A stretch of DNA of 64,000 nucleotides from Taenia hydatigena (GCA_036345935.2 JADWOT020001200.1:62001-126000); one strand, 5' to 3'; counted from the first letter of the stretch, positions 1 to 14,113 are shown. Translations and numbers: made by a program. The notes: generated by a model not told the origin, from the letters alone.

Positions 1-940
1 CCATTCTCAATCTACCTTACATCAAGCGCAGATCCTCTTTGGATTTCATGGAAGAACAAGACAGAATGCCATTCTACTTGCTGCATGTGCCGCTGCTTCA
101 TTCCCACAGGTGTCAACGGTGAATTCAATGACAATGGCAGGAGGCTTGCTTCTAATACAAACCTTCTGTGTTCATCTCATTCATTTGCACTTCCACCATT
201 CTCGCAAACTCAGTTTAGTGGAATTCTTATAAATAGCCATTGCACTCACCATTTCTAGTCTTTTCTCTTGTAAAAGCATTTACTTTAAGCCACTATTTTA
301 ATTATCTGGGTATAAACCTCGGTATATCTAAAAAAAGGTGGGCATAGAAAACTTGATTAAAGCAATCTGCGATGCAAGCCTACCCAAAAAACTTCAGCAC
401 CAGATGCTTGGCTAGACAATGCTTTGACAGCCGAAATGAGAAACTAGGTTTTGCGGCTGCTCTACTTCAGAGTTATCTAAAATGTCACCTGTTGCCTATG
501 AGAAGTGAGTGCAGATGAACTCCATGTCACTGCCATCTCCTCATTGCCTCTCCTCCCTTTTTTACTCTTTTAAGGTCACAACCCTGTGCGCTTATTTTTA
601 GTCTTACAGTCACTAAGCACAAAGGAGAATAATCTTGCAGGAGCGTAGTTCAGCAGCATTGACGCTTTTATGGAATGCATGGTTGAGTTAAATGGACTTC
701 GTGTCGACACATCGTTGCAGTGTCCCTTTCCGTGGAGTAAACTACCATTGTGGTGAGAAGGCTTTAGTCAAGAGTGGCAACTATGGCAAGGTAGAATACT
801 AGGCTGAAGGGGAATAATAAATAGTTCTTTTGACAGATATACCTCTCGTTTGGTTGCTATCTTTTCCCTTTTATCCTAGAGTCTAGCACATTGACGCACA
901 ATTCCATCTCGTCAACATCTTCATCTCAAGCAAATACGAT

Positions 941-1042
941 GGTGGTAGAGCATTAAATTCACGAATCCTTCTCCCTGCCATCTACCACTACCACGTTTCG
1001 ACATGCTGTGCCATTTCCCTGGCCGAATTTAATGCATCCACC
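941..1042. repeat. Imperfect inverted repeat (hairpin)
   Basis: The left arm at about 941-960 and the right arm at about 1025-1042 are reverse complements over roughly 18 of 20 bases. They include an 11-base perfect core, GCATTAAATTC at 950-960 pairing with GAATTTAATGC at 1025-1035. The loop is about 64 bases. The whole is about 100 bases long, which would fit a small fold-back or MITE-like element, but I see no target-site duplication. Confidence 0.5.
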
Positions 1043-2048
1043 CTCCTTTGCATGAATCTAACAAACACGCAAGCGATCGTCACTGCATCCTCTTAGCTAC
1101 TTAAGACCTTCCATCATAATTTAGAACTCAAATCGATGCGCAAATACTGTCTCAGTTAGTTAACTGCCAGACAAAACGGCTTACCTTCTCAAACTGCTTA
1201 AGAGGTAGACACTAGTACTTTAGCGAAGTTCAAGAGCCTTACGATCACGAACTGCAAGGCATGCGCAAACTGTGATGATTCCAAAATGTCCATTGCACCC
1301 CACATGTGCTATGCAATGCATCCACATTTTGTTGTTCCATCAACCAAACACTCAGCACATAACTGATAACATGGTAAAAATAATGCTGAGACAGCATCTC
1401 GTTGGCCTCATAATACTGATCACATAGGTTGACAAAACGAAGCCAGCCAAGTCATGATTCGCCATGGCTTAAGCAAAGTATAGTGAGTTATGTCCTATTG
1501 AAACTATTCGCATTTTGCAGATGCGGATGTTTGAAAGTGAGCAAACTGAGCACATACACTTCGGTACGTGGATATATAAAGACAGTTAAGGCAGGTTATA
1601 AAATTGTCTGAATGAGTTAGTCAACATTCACTGGCCTGTGCCCACCGTTAAGGTGGCAGGCCCGGCTGCACACGACACGGGATTAGTCTTCCCATTCTAG
1701 AACTAATAAAGTGACTAGATTAAGCTATAATTTATTCGCTGTTCTTAAACTCAAAGCGAAATTAGGGTTTGCTTTTCCCACATCGAAAAACCGATTAAAA
1801 CTACCCCGCAAAGAGACTTTCATTCACTTATTGTCTCACGTCGAATGAAAGCAATCAAGCAGACATTCCAGCAGCTCCCTTTTGAGTGGCCTACACATCC
1901 ATAAATCTCATCGCCACTACAAATGTAACTTAAATTCAGCTCACCAGTTTCGATGAGGTCATAAACACCAAGTTGGACGAAGCTACTCATGCATTTAACT
2001 TCATAATAATGTCACCATACTGGTCGGCAAGTTTAGATTAATCGAATC

Positions 2049-2145
2049 AGTAGGAAGTGCTGATGGATCCCACTTCTTTGTACGATTATTATCTAGCATT
2101 CTAAGTACTTAGGAGAGCAATTTCATCCATCAGCACTTGCCAGCT
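2049..2145. repeat. Inverted repeat (hairpin) with internal palindrome
   Basis: A perfect 14-base stem, AAGTGCTGATGGAT at 2055-2068, pairs with ATCCATCAGCACTT at 2125-2138. Weaker pairing continues outward for several bases. The 56-base loop contains a perfect 12-base palindrome, CTAAGTACTTAG, at 2101-2112. No gene is adjacent. Its size and symmetry resemble the hairpin at 941-1042, but the sequences differ. Confidence 0.6.
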
Positions 2146-5100
2146 TATTCTAGCTTCATCAGCGTGAATGCGGTAGCATGGTCATCATACTGTTGCTCAA
2201 AATTTGACCAAATTAAATAGACTGCAATTAGGGTGTTTTGCGACCTTTGCCAGAGACCTTCAACTGTGCTTTCCTTACATGAATAAAAGCCTGAGTGGGC
2301 CTTTGCGCCTAAATTGCTTCATTTCTTGGTTTATGCGTTCGCAACACTAACATAGGTTTTCCTTGTATTTTTAGAGACTCGATTCGGTTTTCCCAAGCCT
2401 CTGCCCAGCTGTCTCCAGCGACCTATTTACAACTGCACATATTATTATTGCGAAGGCAAACTCAGGTCAACTAGATACTAGAAAAGCTTGTTCTGTCAAA
2501 TATGATTGTTCACTTTATGCATTTTATCTCAATATGTGGTTTTCATTCGGTCAAAGTGCCAGTGTTCACATAGAGTTCCACAGACAGCTTAAAAGTAAGT
2601 AACAGCTATCCTCAAGACAACAATATCCTTAGATAAATCAAATGAAAGCTATTGCCTTCCTTTCAAAGATAAGAAGCCAGCCATTGAAGGCGGTTCATCC
2701 TTAATCTGCTGAGGTGACAGACTTCGTCACGAAATTTATAATGATTCCAACTGCGCCAGTTAATAAAGGGAAGGCTGTACTTACGATGCTGAAAAGGGTG
2801 CTTTGACCTAGTTTTGTCGTGACCGTAACCTAAATTCTACCCTTAGTTAGTAGAAAAGTGGGGTCCAGCAGAGCTGTGTCTAATACCACCTCTATTAGGA
2901 GTCAAAATGTTTAGGTCATGACGCTGTCATCTGATGGACAGCTTTGTCATGTCACAGTTATTCACCAATCACGAGTCTCAATTTTATGAGTTAGTGCATA
3001 AGCCATAGTCAAAATGTATTGGCTGTGGTGTGAAAGAACCGGTTGTAAGGGTACTTTCAAATATGTAGATTGAGTATACCGAGATGACGGCCGACTACGT
3101 GACCTACAAGATAGGGCGTCTAATTGCGGACCAGAAAACTGCATTTTCGAGTCTCACCGGGGCCGTAAAACTTTTGCTTCCCTGCTGTTTGCAGTATCAC
3201 CATGTCTAATAACGAATTGCAGCAGAATGGATGAACGTGCTGCCCACTTTGACGCTAGAGGGACGAAGCAGTAAATCTGCCTGAAAAGCAGGCGATAAAA
3301 ATGTCATCATGACTGGTGAGAGGCTAGATTCTTCGACATCCACTTTATGAGGTCAATGCCCTGCCTACTAACATGCCTCACCACCACCGACTCTCTACCC
3401 ATTCCCCATTCACTCGTCCACTACCAACTCCTTCTCACTCCTTCACCCTCGTACTCATCCCTTATATTCACTTCTCATGTTCTCTATACTTGGCTTCTCC
3501 TACTTGCTTTATCCACTCCTGTTTTCAACCTCTCTACTTCGTGCAGATGCTATGCTTTGCGGTAGTTGAAGTGTAGTGCTGGTGTGATGTGTCCAGCAGC
3601 TCTTCTGCCATAGTTATAATTGCCTGAGGAACATAGTTTAAGCATTTTTCATACCTGAAAGGCCGGGCTACAATAATCAAGGCTCGATTCTTATACTGAC
3701 CCCTTTCAAATGCTGCTACTGCAATATCCAGTTAGGAATCACGAATTTCGATACCGTCGTCCAAGCACCAATACGCTTGGCAGTGGTTGTGAACTCCTTT
3801 CATGCCTTACGCAATTCGACAGTGCTCGGCTGTATATATACGCTTACGCATCTATTAGGTTATTGTCTTCGTGTAGTTGTGGAAGCGACTGACTTATTTG
3901 TGCTACAGATATCGTGTGCTGTCTCATCTAAGAGCGTTCTGATGGCAAAATGCAAATAAGACACTTATTGGCGCTTCATTAATTGTATTTATCACAAATT
4001 ATGAGTCACAGCACCCATAAGTGAATTCATTTCAGATGAAATGCATGATTCGCTGCAATTATATTATAAGGACCCCAATTTTCCTTAAGATCACCATTTT
4101 GTTTGGCTGAATAATGCAGAATATCCACAGCATAATTATTATGGTAAAAACTGCATACCTATGGAAACAATTGCGTCGGATGTTTAAGGAATGCACTTTG
4201 CATCGCCATCAGTGCAGAGAACACCCCACAGATGACACAATATGTCCAGCAAAAGAGTTAAGGAAAATTTCAGCAATAGATTTGTGCACAATGAGCAATG
4301 ACGCGTTTTTCTTAACCATCAAACACCAATAGATGAAGTCATTCGAACTAAAGACCCTCATCTTTGCAATAAATCACTTCGCTTACTCGTCGCGCCACAA
4401 AGCACTTTTAGGAACCATAACAGCATTAGCAAAGCAAGTCTTTAGACTCACCATTTGCTTAGCGTTACGTCTTTATGCCTCCTGCCCTTAACTTACTCCT
4501 CGTAAATCACATCGAGTCATTCGCTTTGGAGTCTTTGCCTCTCCTGCTTTTTGCTTCCTTCTCCATTTATTGCTGTGCTGGTTCTATTTCCGATTTAATT
4601 TCGTACATTTGCTTTGGAAATCCAGAGTGTCTGCATTCATCAAATTCATAGAGAGCTGCTACTGTTAAGAATAATGATTTAAGCCATTTTATTTTAGTGC
4701 AAACGGCGGCTGCTAAAACAAATGTAAGGATGGAATATGCAGAGGCTTTTATGACTTTCACAGTGTTAAGCTAGCAAATGTATCAATAAACCGTTCCAGG
4801 GTTATGGTTGCATCGTTAATGGCAACTGTCAAGTTGTCTGTCACGGTGGTCTATGCCACCCCGTTGGCAATTATGGCAAACTGCATCAACCTGCATTGAT
4901 CGCATCCCTGACTATGGCTATGATTCCATGTTGATACATGGTATGCCAAGCTATGATCATCGAATGCAATCACAAACTTCAGTGGCAAGTTCTCCTACTT
5001 CAGTACACAATATAGCTTTGATTGTTCTTCACTCAATGCTTCTTGGCATCTTAAAATTCAACCAACCTTTAATATCTACGATACCAATGTTAAGGACTGA

Positions 5101-5486
5101 AAGTTTTTCCGCCAATTTGGGCCCATATATGCAATGGTTAGTGACTGTCGCCTTGCCACACATTAAGTGTATCCTCATAGGAACGGACCCACTGCTGCTC
5201 TAATCGATCAGTGCGGCTGTACCTGACATTAACAGCGTGTTTTCGCATCAGTCCACAAATCAGTCAACCCACGACACCTGATGCGCCTAAGTATAAGCGA
5301 GCTACCGCGATGCCCAAAAATACGATTTTAAAGCCCTCTACTAAGAAATCCAATTTGGTAAAATCCGTAGATATAAAGGTTGCGCTAACAACTAAGCCAA
5401 CAGTGCCAACGCTTGCTAAACGCAGGTGATATAAGAAAAAAGGCTATTCTCTAAGTTGATGCACATGTTTCTAGATTTCTTAAAAT

Positions 5487-6011
5487 TTTGTCAGAGGGAA
5501 TCCCTACACATTCAAAGCCATGATAGGCAAAGTGTCCAGCACATGTGAATGCTTAAAAGCCATGGATCTCAAGGTGCTGCAAGCTCTTGTGGAGCCATTG
5601 TCCCCTCTAGCGAATAACATGCCTCTACTGCTAACTATAACCACTCCAGAAATCAAAAACACTTACGCCTGAGAAGAAAAAGGAAGTCGGGTCACTGACA
5701 TTATCTGCAGTTTCAAACGGTGTGTCTGCAACCTCAGAAAGTTTGAAAAGATGCGGTCGAAAATGCCTTACATTAGTTATCTATTGAAGTTGATGGGTGC
5801 AAAGAATCTGACTGTTTCGATCAATTCGGTGTCCTATCTCCCGAAACTCTTGGTCGACTTGAAGTCACAGAAGGTAAAAGGAGTCAATTCGTACTTGTCC
5901 AATGGAACTCGATTCTTTAATGATGTGAAAGATTTACTCCATAAGGGCACCCTTCAGGAGTTAAATGAAGGCCATAATGCCTGCAGATTACTCATTGGCA
6001 TACTCTTTTAG
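5487..6011 (+). pseudogene. Possible coding relic with one in-frame stop
   Basis: One reading frame stays open from about 5487 to a TAG at 6009-6011 apart from a single TGA at 5670-5672. The first part (ATG at 5520) reads about 50 residues ending in the segment TITTPEIKNTYA. After the TGA the frame continues for 112 codons, and the next ATG is at 5751. The second part has an ordinary protein-like composition, with segments such as LKLMGAKNLTVSI and NDVKDLLHKGTLQELNEG. A third frame-mate (5181-5429), rich in Lys, Pro and Thr, lies upstream but is separated by several stops. I recognise no family. Runs of this length are expected by chance in 64 kb, so this may be only fortuitous open DNA. Confidence 0.15.
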
Positions 6012-9000
6012 CCTACAGGCGCATAAAAGTGTTTTACTGACAGCCAGTTATTCTCCAAGGGCGAGATTTTCCCCTTTTCATGCTTTTGTGACCAATGTAG
6101 CTGTATGGATGTTTGCAAGAAATGCTTAATTCTGCTTTTTTCTGTTTGACAAGACGATCACATTGCCGTTCGAAAATGTGGTAGTTAGGCCAATAACTGG
6201 TGTACTTAGTTTGTAGCTCCGCTGATGCAACTGCCTGGCATTAAGTAATCGAATAAAGGGATGATAAGAACAGGCCTAAATATTTTCGAACGAGAAATCC
6301 AATAGCATACCTAGCCAACAATTATAACCACGTATAGTGGTGGCAAAACCTTTCTTTCCAATGACCTCATCTCTTATTATACTGTTCTCTTCCAACCAGC
6401 TTTGGGCATCGCATTATAAAATTAGTTTCTATTTCTATTTGAAACACATTCTGTTGATAAAATATTTCTCAGCCTTGATGTGCTCATTTTGAAATCTTCA
6501 AGGGGGAAGAGCCCACGCAGATCACTGGATCGTTGTTATGGTCACGCCTCACTAACCTCTTTTCCATCTGGTTTTAGCTACAATTCTCGTATATTCGACT
6601 GTGTTAGCATAATAACATGCGGATTTTCGGAGGCGTCATATTTTGTGTACTGTATCACACGTGATTTAAAACGAGTGTGGGTTTCATTGTTCTCATAAAG
6701 ATGATGTATATTTAATAAAACGAATTCCAAAGTCATATGCCACTGCACGACTTCGTTAACGATTTTGATACCAAACAAATAGCGGATGTGTCGATGTCAA
6801 CCTGGCTCCTGTAGGTGGCAAAAATAAAACTGCTGCTCAACAAAGTGATGAAGTCCAGCAACTGTAAGTCTATACAAAGTAGAGCCCAAATTATTTGCTT
6901 GATTCTTATTCACAATTGTTACTTGCAATGCGCAAATGGACTTAATAAGGTAGGATACGCTTCGATGGATACGCCATGTATCGGAGAACTAAAAATGCCA
7001 ATCAGAGTAGGATGGGTTGTGTTAAAACCTCATATTTGCGTATGAATGACAGTCATCCAATGAGCCGTGAAGAGATTGGTAAACCCAGTAGCTGCATCAG
7101 AGTAGGATCGAAAAACAAACTGTTTGGAGATTGAGTGAGTACATATGAAGACCGCTTAATTAATTGGTAAGTGATGGATGGGTGCATAGGTGGGTGAACA
7201 GGTCAACAATAATCGCCTTATAATTTCACTGCCAGTATACTCAGTAGAATTGAGGTCTTAGAATAACATAAACAACGCCTGGTTATTGTTCTACTCAAGC
7301 GTTTGGCTTAAGCGGTTCAACTAAACGAAGAATTGATCTGGTATTCCTATGCTTCATGGATAGAAGCCACGTACGTACGCTTAGCTAGTTGGATGGTCGA
7401 GTTGCAATACCGTACTCCATTGATAAAGAATAAAGTGGAGTGGATGAACTTTGTATTCCTTTTCATAAATGAGCAGCAACCTTCATCCTCATCATCTCGA
7501 TCTCTTTGCCAATATTACTTTAAGTGCCATCCTTGTCGCTACGCCAATTATGCGAACCACGTTTTTTTTTCACTACACGCTTACCTGCTTAGGTGTTTAT
7601 GGTACGTGGCTAGAACTTGGGGCATAATACCCTCCTTTCTAACAGCTGTATCCTCCAGCACAACTTGTACTACAGCGGTCACCTGCCGTATTGGCTAAGG
7701 ATGTCAAAGGTCCAAGTGGTCTAGTTAGGGAGGCAAGTTACTTAATGCGGGTAGTGCTAGCTGCAGTTTTAGCTAAATGACTTTAAGATTTCTTGCAAGT
7801 CACCTTCATTTTATTGGCAAGAAGGCGCCTTTTATAAGCGTTAAAGGTTTTAATAGGATCTAACGCTATTCTCTTCGGTGTTGGAGAGCTTCACTGGTGT
7901 GCATTAGGGTACTGCAAGAAAGGAGGCTTAAAAGCTGCAAGGATTTTAGTAGATTGGCAATGCAGAGGAAATTCTTCGACTTCATAGGTTTCCCTATGCA
8001 GTATCAATGACAGACATTTCTTAAGCTTTGCAAGCCCGGTCTTATTTTATCAAGCACTCTTTTTGAGTTTTGAGCTTCACCTAGTAGTGTGAAGCAGCAG
8101 TTCCAAATGCAGCATTGGCTATTGAGCTCTAATTTTAATAGGCATGATATCAACAGCACGTGATAGAGTCGCGATTCACCACTTCTGCTAAGTCAAATTC
8201 CAGCTGCGATTGCGCCCATCAGTGGCTGGTTTAGAGTGTTCGATACCATTCTTACTTGAAGGAACCGCATAATATCCTTGTGCAGCACGGCATTCCTAAC
8301 TTCTTTTCCTTACCACTCCTCATGCTTTCCCACCCAAATATCCGATCATCTGCCCATCTCATCATGCATTAAACAAAAATATTTAATATTGGTTTATTCA
8401 TAAATGAGTAAGACATGCCTGCAATTCATTGAAAACACAAAAGATCTCTGCGTTCCTTTCCATACACACGCATCGAGCCTAAAAAGCTAAAAAGATGAAG
8501 AACTAAAATGACTTATTAATAAGCGCCATCGACGTCTAAGTGCTATGATGTAGAGGCTCGCATTAACCCTTGCGTCAGAAGCGTGTTTTTTGCGATAGAT
8601 AGTTATGTCTATGAACTACATGCTCGAGATCTGCTGAGAATTCCTTTGTTATCAATTTGCATTTGATATGCGCACAAATTACATGGTAGCGTGGAGAGAA
8701 GATCTGCATGCTGCGGACAAATATCAAAGCAAAGACAAAGCAGAACTTAGAGTGAACTTCGCAATAATAAATTTAATCTAAGGTTCGAGTTCTCACTCAG
8801 ACGTAGGACAGAGCATGCACTAGAGCCAAGATCAATGGTCTAATTCTTCGTGATAGCAGCGCTGGCATTGTTAATGACGTTGACCGACTTATAATCCACA
8901 CCAAGAGTCATCAAATTCAAGCTTTTTGTATGGGCTGCTTAAGACATCAATTTAAGAAGCTGAAAGTAACAAAACGCGTCTATTAGGATCATATTTTTGG

Positions 9001-12000
9001 ACATCCACTTACAAAGGCAAGCTTTCTACACTCGTTTATCTTTATCGATTTGGTGGATGTGGATAGCCAAGAGTCTGTCGGGTTATACAATAGGTGTATT
9101 CGATTCTGTGCATAATCCAAACCTTCACCATCAAGCCCAAGAACAAAGCGTACCTCTCATTAACCCCTAAGCCCTTAACGATGACTGTGGATGCACAAAA
9201 TATCCGCCTGCACAAAATCCAAATCACCAAATAAGAAGATAGAGATTGACAATAATAAACATAAAAACCGTAATCGAGTTGCGGAACAATTGTCAGACCT
9301 TTTTACTAAATTCAAGAGCTTGAAAGCTGCCTCAACCACAAAATGGATGGAACCTTGCCTCTGCTGCAGTTTGTGAGCGAAATTTTAGTGCTCATACGTG
9401 CTCGTTGTAGTCAATTTGGCCGTATCTTGATGAAGGACAAAGTGGATCTTGGTGGTAAGGATAGCGTATCATAGAACCTGCACTGTTAGAATGTAGGACC
9501 GCCTCTTGATAAAGCTGCGAGGTATGGCGAAACGTCAAAGGCCGTCCCTAGGTACTGTACTGACATTAAAATATCTTACAAGTTCAGTGTCTAGGTTAGT
9601 AAAGTGTATATGCGTCAGGTGAAAAATGCGTATGGCCACCGAAGTTGGCATTCAGAGAAGTGGGAGAGAAAACAGTAACCGTTACTTTATATGTGACGAC
9701 CACACGCGATATCCACCCAATGGGATGCCTTAACAAAAGTTTGTAGAATTGGAAAATATGAACAAAAGCGGACTAGCTCAATTGATAGCAAGTGTTTTAT
9801 AAGTATATATTAAGAGAACTGGTTTTAATGAATAGACGGGACCGTAACCAGTGTGTTATGCACATACATTCTGTAGGGGCTAACAGCACTCAGTAATATC
9901 AGAACGAAGAACAAGGTAAACAGCTCACGCACCTGCCCTACTTACTGGCCCCGAAATTAAAACAGATTAAATAATCAAACTTTGCTACCAGATGATAATA
10001 ATTGGTTAGTGCATAAGCTGGAGTTCTACCTGCTATTAATTAAAGTGTTTCCGGTGATGATCCCCATACTAGCATATTCTACAATGGGGAATGGATTTAT
10101 ATGCTATGGCTACAACTGGCAAGCATATGTTAAGGGTAGTACCCCTAAAATGGATTTCACCTCAAGCAATGTTTTCTACTGACGAAAAGCAGCACGGCTT
10201 AACGGTTAGAGTATGAACAAATGTAAAGGGATTAAAACGATGCATTAATGGCGTGTGTGTTTTAACTTTAGTATGGTTTGAAGTGAACAAAAGTTACGGC
10301 GACCCAAAGAAATTAGACAGACAGATTGCAAAGTACAAACAAACCATAGCAACGCTTCTAATATAAGAAACATTACTATGTTGCGCTTTGTGAGTAAACT
10401 TTGGAAGCTGCCAAGGATTCGCATAGGTTCAGGACCCACCGCACATACAGGCAGCCGAGTCTACAAGAATTAGGCTTTGCCAAAATATTCGGTGCACATG
10501 TGTCATTCGAAATATTTTGTTAACAAATGTGGCAAGAATGTGTAACCTTGCGTATATCGTGCAATCAAAATTGCTCAGGACAGAAAGCACAGTCGCGTAC
10601 ATGAGGGTAGGCGAACTCAGGCGGTTGCAGTACACCCGCATAATCTCTAAACTACGTCAAGTCATTTATCATCTACACACGCAGCTTTTACCTAGCTGAA
10701 CGAAGGAGAGCCAGATGTCGATCCCATCCCTGTCGTTCATGTTTAACAATGAGGTAATGCACAGTGAGCTCAGTCCTTACTCCATAGAACCAAATGACTT
10801 TTAGACCAACTCAGCGCTACATCACAGCACTTTTCAGCACATCAGAGTGGATAGCGTTTAGGAAAGACTTAGCTAAACAGGTTTATCCAAGGAGCCTGCT
10901 TTAGACCAAACATAAGACCGCCAAAGCCATTGGACAAAGACACAAGTACGATTTGTGCCACAGGAATTTGGCCAGCCATCCTTCTGCAGTAGTAGCCGAA
11001 GAGGCTAACCAACCTCAAAATTTCTTAATATGTAAGCGTTAGACTACGTCTCGTAGCCCCTTAGGCACAAGAAGATTTGCATTTCAGATGTGCAGCTATT
11101 GTCGTAAGGTATGAAATTCCAAGGAGAATGGCCTCTATGTTAAGTAGCTATAGGTTACACTGCGTAGTATCTCCTAATCACTATTTGAGTGAATGGAAAA
11201 ATATAGCCGAGCCAACTTTGACCTGAAAACCATAGGCATGGATACAGGATTTCGGGGTGCTAATGTATACAAATTGGAGGAGTGGGTACAAGACAGTTAG
11301 GATGAATTAGCGGAACGACTAAAACCAAATGAGCTTGCTTAAGCACGAAAATGAATAAATAATTAAATGTCAGTAAAGAGATGGATAAAGGGTCAAGGAA
11401 TAAAGCGACAAATCCCGTATCATTTCGATGGACAAAATGGGTGGAAAACTACTTTGAAAATGCATGGAAATAAACCCTATTTAAAAATGAATAAATAAAA
11501 TAATTATTTGGCTGATTCTAGACCCGCGATTCCAGCGCATTAGATAAGGTTTTGTTACATGTCGAGAGAATGACATTCAATTTAATGTTCGCCTGCACAA
11601 CGTAGTGTAGGGCGGCTGGCTTCGTCTGAAGGATGAAAATCAAATGTTTATCACAAGGATTTTACTACTAACACTTAGTGAGCAACAAATGCTAAAACTA
11701 ACATCACCTATTTCTGACGCGAAACCACTTATACAAGCAGTCTATTTACCGCCGGATGCATTCCTACCTTATCCACGTTACAGATAAGCGCATCATTGCA
11801 TTGTGAAAGCATGTGAATATCAAATGACATTCAATTGGCGTTCCATTAGGTGCATTAGGATCTCCCGAATTTTTCTCACAAAGGCATTGCTTGACTTCTT
11901 TAACTTTTCTCAATTCACATTGCGTTATCTAGGAATGTTTCACTCTGATTTTAGTTTCTGCACTACAACCCATGCGTTCGCCCCCCAAAGAAATGCAACC

Positions 12001-12338
12001 CGTTGATGCAATGCAAAGAAGAAGCTGAATATAAAGGTAAATCTACTCAAGAGGGAATGCTGTTTGACTTACATGTAAGCTGGTTATTTAGGCACGCGTT
12101 ATGGCACCTAGCCGTGTTATAATGCCACCCTTTGGTCGCTTTTTCACACTTTTTCTGATTACCTAGGCTATTTAGTGCCCTTCGTTTTACGTATAGCTCA
12201 AATGCATTAACCGTGGCTTAACTAATTACCTGCGCTCCTAGTCATGTTAGTTAATTTAAATTTATCCGAAATTCCTATCCTAGAATGGTATTAAGTCAAA
12301 ATGTCGGAAATCTAAGAAAATTCTGCTAAAGCAATTAC
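6012..12338. other. Featureless non-coding stretch
   Basis: No gene, RNA or repeat could be supported. Short open frames on both strands have no consistent splice signals. A run of nine T at 7562-7570 is one of the longest homopolymers I noticed in the window. Confidence 0.5.
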
Positions 12339-12555
12339 CTTGCTTTTTCCTTTGACAAACTAACTGCAGATGTTTTGGCCTTAACACTGCCCTGGGTATC
12401 ACAAATGGCTTCGTCCCATCTTCGTACCGATGGCTCTCGAGACAGGTATGCCCATCGTAAGAATTTGCGGTACGTCTATAACATGATTCTTTGCATTCAC
12501 TTTCATAACATTCTGCTCTTCGCTTTTGAACGAAAGCGTTATGAATACTAGCCAA
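12339..12555 (-). CDS. Candidate internal exon, Cys-rich, unknown product
   Basis: On the minus strand a frame of about 72 codons runs down to a plausible splice donor, CAAG|GTAATT, with the exon ending at 12339 in phase 1. The peptide is rich in Cys and charged residues, for example RRAECYESECKESCYRR, and has an ordinary amino-acid mix. There is no ATG: the frame is open through a TTG at 12555, so this would be an internal exon. The acceptor side is unclear, since only weak AG sites without a good pyrimidine tract are present. If there is no splicing, the frame reads through to a stop at 12280. No family is recognised, and I found no partner exon whose phase can be checked. Confidence 0.18.
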
Positions 12556-13609
12556 TGTGTTTATTTATCCAAGGACAACTTTGTAAGACCAAATATTATC
12601 AACTGCAAATCACCTCATTGAAAATGGTCGAAAACGGGGTCATAACTACACAACTTTATGCATCACATCTGCGTGTTAAATATGCACCGATGCATCACTT
12701 GGCGAGTAGTTCCATGCGGTGGGGTCGACCACCATTATCAGTTACCTACTTCCACCAGCACAAAACCACTGCTATAAATGCAGCGAGTAGCACTTTTGAG
12801 GTCACTTGTGTTCTTTTTTAGAAACTCTTTTGCATAATTAATACTTTTGAACAAAATTACGATGCCAGATGAGGATTGTAGACTTAGTAGTAAAACATTC
12901 CAAATTTTGCTCTCATATTTAAAGTTTCGTGTATCCTCTCGCAATTTCTTCTTGACAATGAAATTTCCACCTGAGATTCTCAACACTGCATTCTTTTGTA
13001 GGTAGGAGGAAAGTGCGAGCCCAAACTTCAACAAAATTGGCCACAAATTGAGGTTAGAGGCATGACAGCCCCTCCCTTTTAGCAGATTCACCCCATGTGC
13101 CATGTCGGCTAATGCAGTTGTGTCCGTACCTTTTAACGTTCATTTTTCAGTAGGCTATTCATAATAACTTAGGTCAAGCAAAGTCTTAAAGGATAAAATT
13201 CGCCTTGCGACTGTTGCTAAATTGTCGGCAAGTGGATGCAGTGTCTTGCTTTTTGCAAAAATTCTGCAAGAAGGAAAGAGACAACATCATTTTCCCTGCC
13301 TAAACCACCGTCTCATCCTACAATGGCGTTTATGTCGTCTACTGATGATATTATAGTAAAATGTGTTTAAATTTTGATTAGTCAAAAATACTAAACGAAT
13401 CTTCAAAGTGCAACAACACAAAAGGCGGTTGTTTTGGTCATTTGTCGAATACGTGGGTATTATGACATCACTTACCACTATTACCGTCTGACTCTGTGTC
13501 CATCACCTAAACTGTCAACGAGGCAAAGGATATTGCCCCACCTAACAAAGAACGTAATGCAGTGTTAGGTTATTCAATCGTTCAGCCCCACATTTCTTCT
13601 TCCTATCAA
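12556..13609. other. Non-coding stretch
   Basis: Only short overlapping open frames are present on both strands, the longest a 121-codon minus-strand frame at 12738-13103 without recognisable content. Nothing is supported. Confidence 0.45.
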
Positions 13610-14050
13610 TGCAGGCCATTCAAAGCCTCGTTGCATTCCCCATCGCTTCATCCGGAAAAATGAAAACAGCAAAACAAGCAAAGCAAAATTAGGACAGAAA
13701 CTATATGAATTTTTTCTAAAATCCATTTGTCCCTAAAATGTATTAGACAAACACATATTTTAAGCATTTGTGCTATTACTCGCATTCACTAACGATTTAC
13801 AAGAAAATCTACTTTTGCACGCGTTCTCAGGAAATCACTTTCAAGGAGGTCAGATATGCCCAGAAATTCGGTTGCGACACGTTGCATGTACATTAGCAAA
13901 ACACATGGCTAGTGTGCATGCGCCTGCGTGTTGGTCTTTGACACACGAGTTCACGCTGGCTTTTCACACGTTTACCCCAGTAACCTTACTGGTTTACGTC
14001 ATTCTCCATTGCTTTGCGTCCTTATCAAGCATTCTAGTTTCTCTTTTAAC
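13610..14050 (+). repeat. Family F repeat, copy 1 (diverged)
   Basis: The part around 13836-13990 aligns with 14880-15080, 15560-15760 and 19220-19420. A shared landmark is the stretch around CACATGGCTAGTGTGCATGC, followed by a degenerate block containing variants of ACGTTGGCTGACAC. Upstream, 13615-13700 also matches 14650-14720 around CAAAGCCTCGTTGCA, so the repeated unit is longer than the core. This is the most diverged of the four copies. No coding capacity is conserved between copies. Confidence 0.45.
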
Positions 14051-14096
14051 TTAAATCTATTGCGAGGCTATTTATTAAGTTGAACTCCTCAAAATG

Positions 14097-14113
14097 CTAG
14101 TCTTTAAGACTAG
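14097..14113. repeat. Short perfect hairpin
   Basis: CTAGTCTT and AAGACTAG are perfect reverse complements separated by one T. It sits just after family F copy 1. No function can be assigned. Confidence 0.5.

Larger units (their letters stand above)
1..5486. other. Non-coding stretch, no supported gene
   Basis: I see no gene here. The open frames are 60-116 codons long, overlap on both strands and lack convincing splice or start contexts. The stretch holds two hairpin-forming inverted repeats, listed separately, and a pyrimidine-rich patch at about 3370-3560 on the plus strand with scattered CTC, CCA and TTC runs. The rest is mixed-composition spacer or intron-like DNA. Confidence 0.5.

Noticed and set aside
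8780..8810. B-box-like GGTTCGAGTTC
   Set aside because: The last bases deviate from the B-box consensus and no cloverleaf or matching A-box could be built around it.
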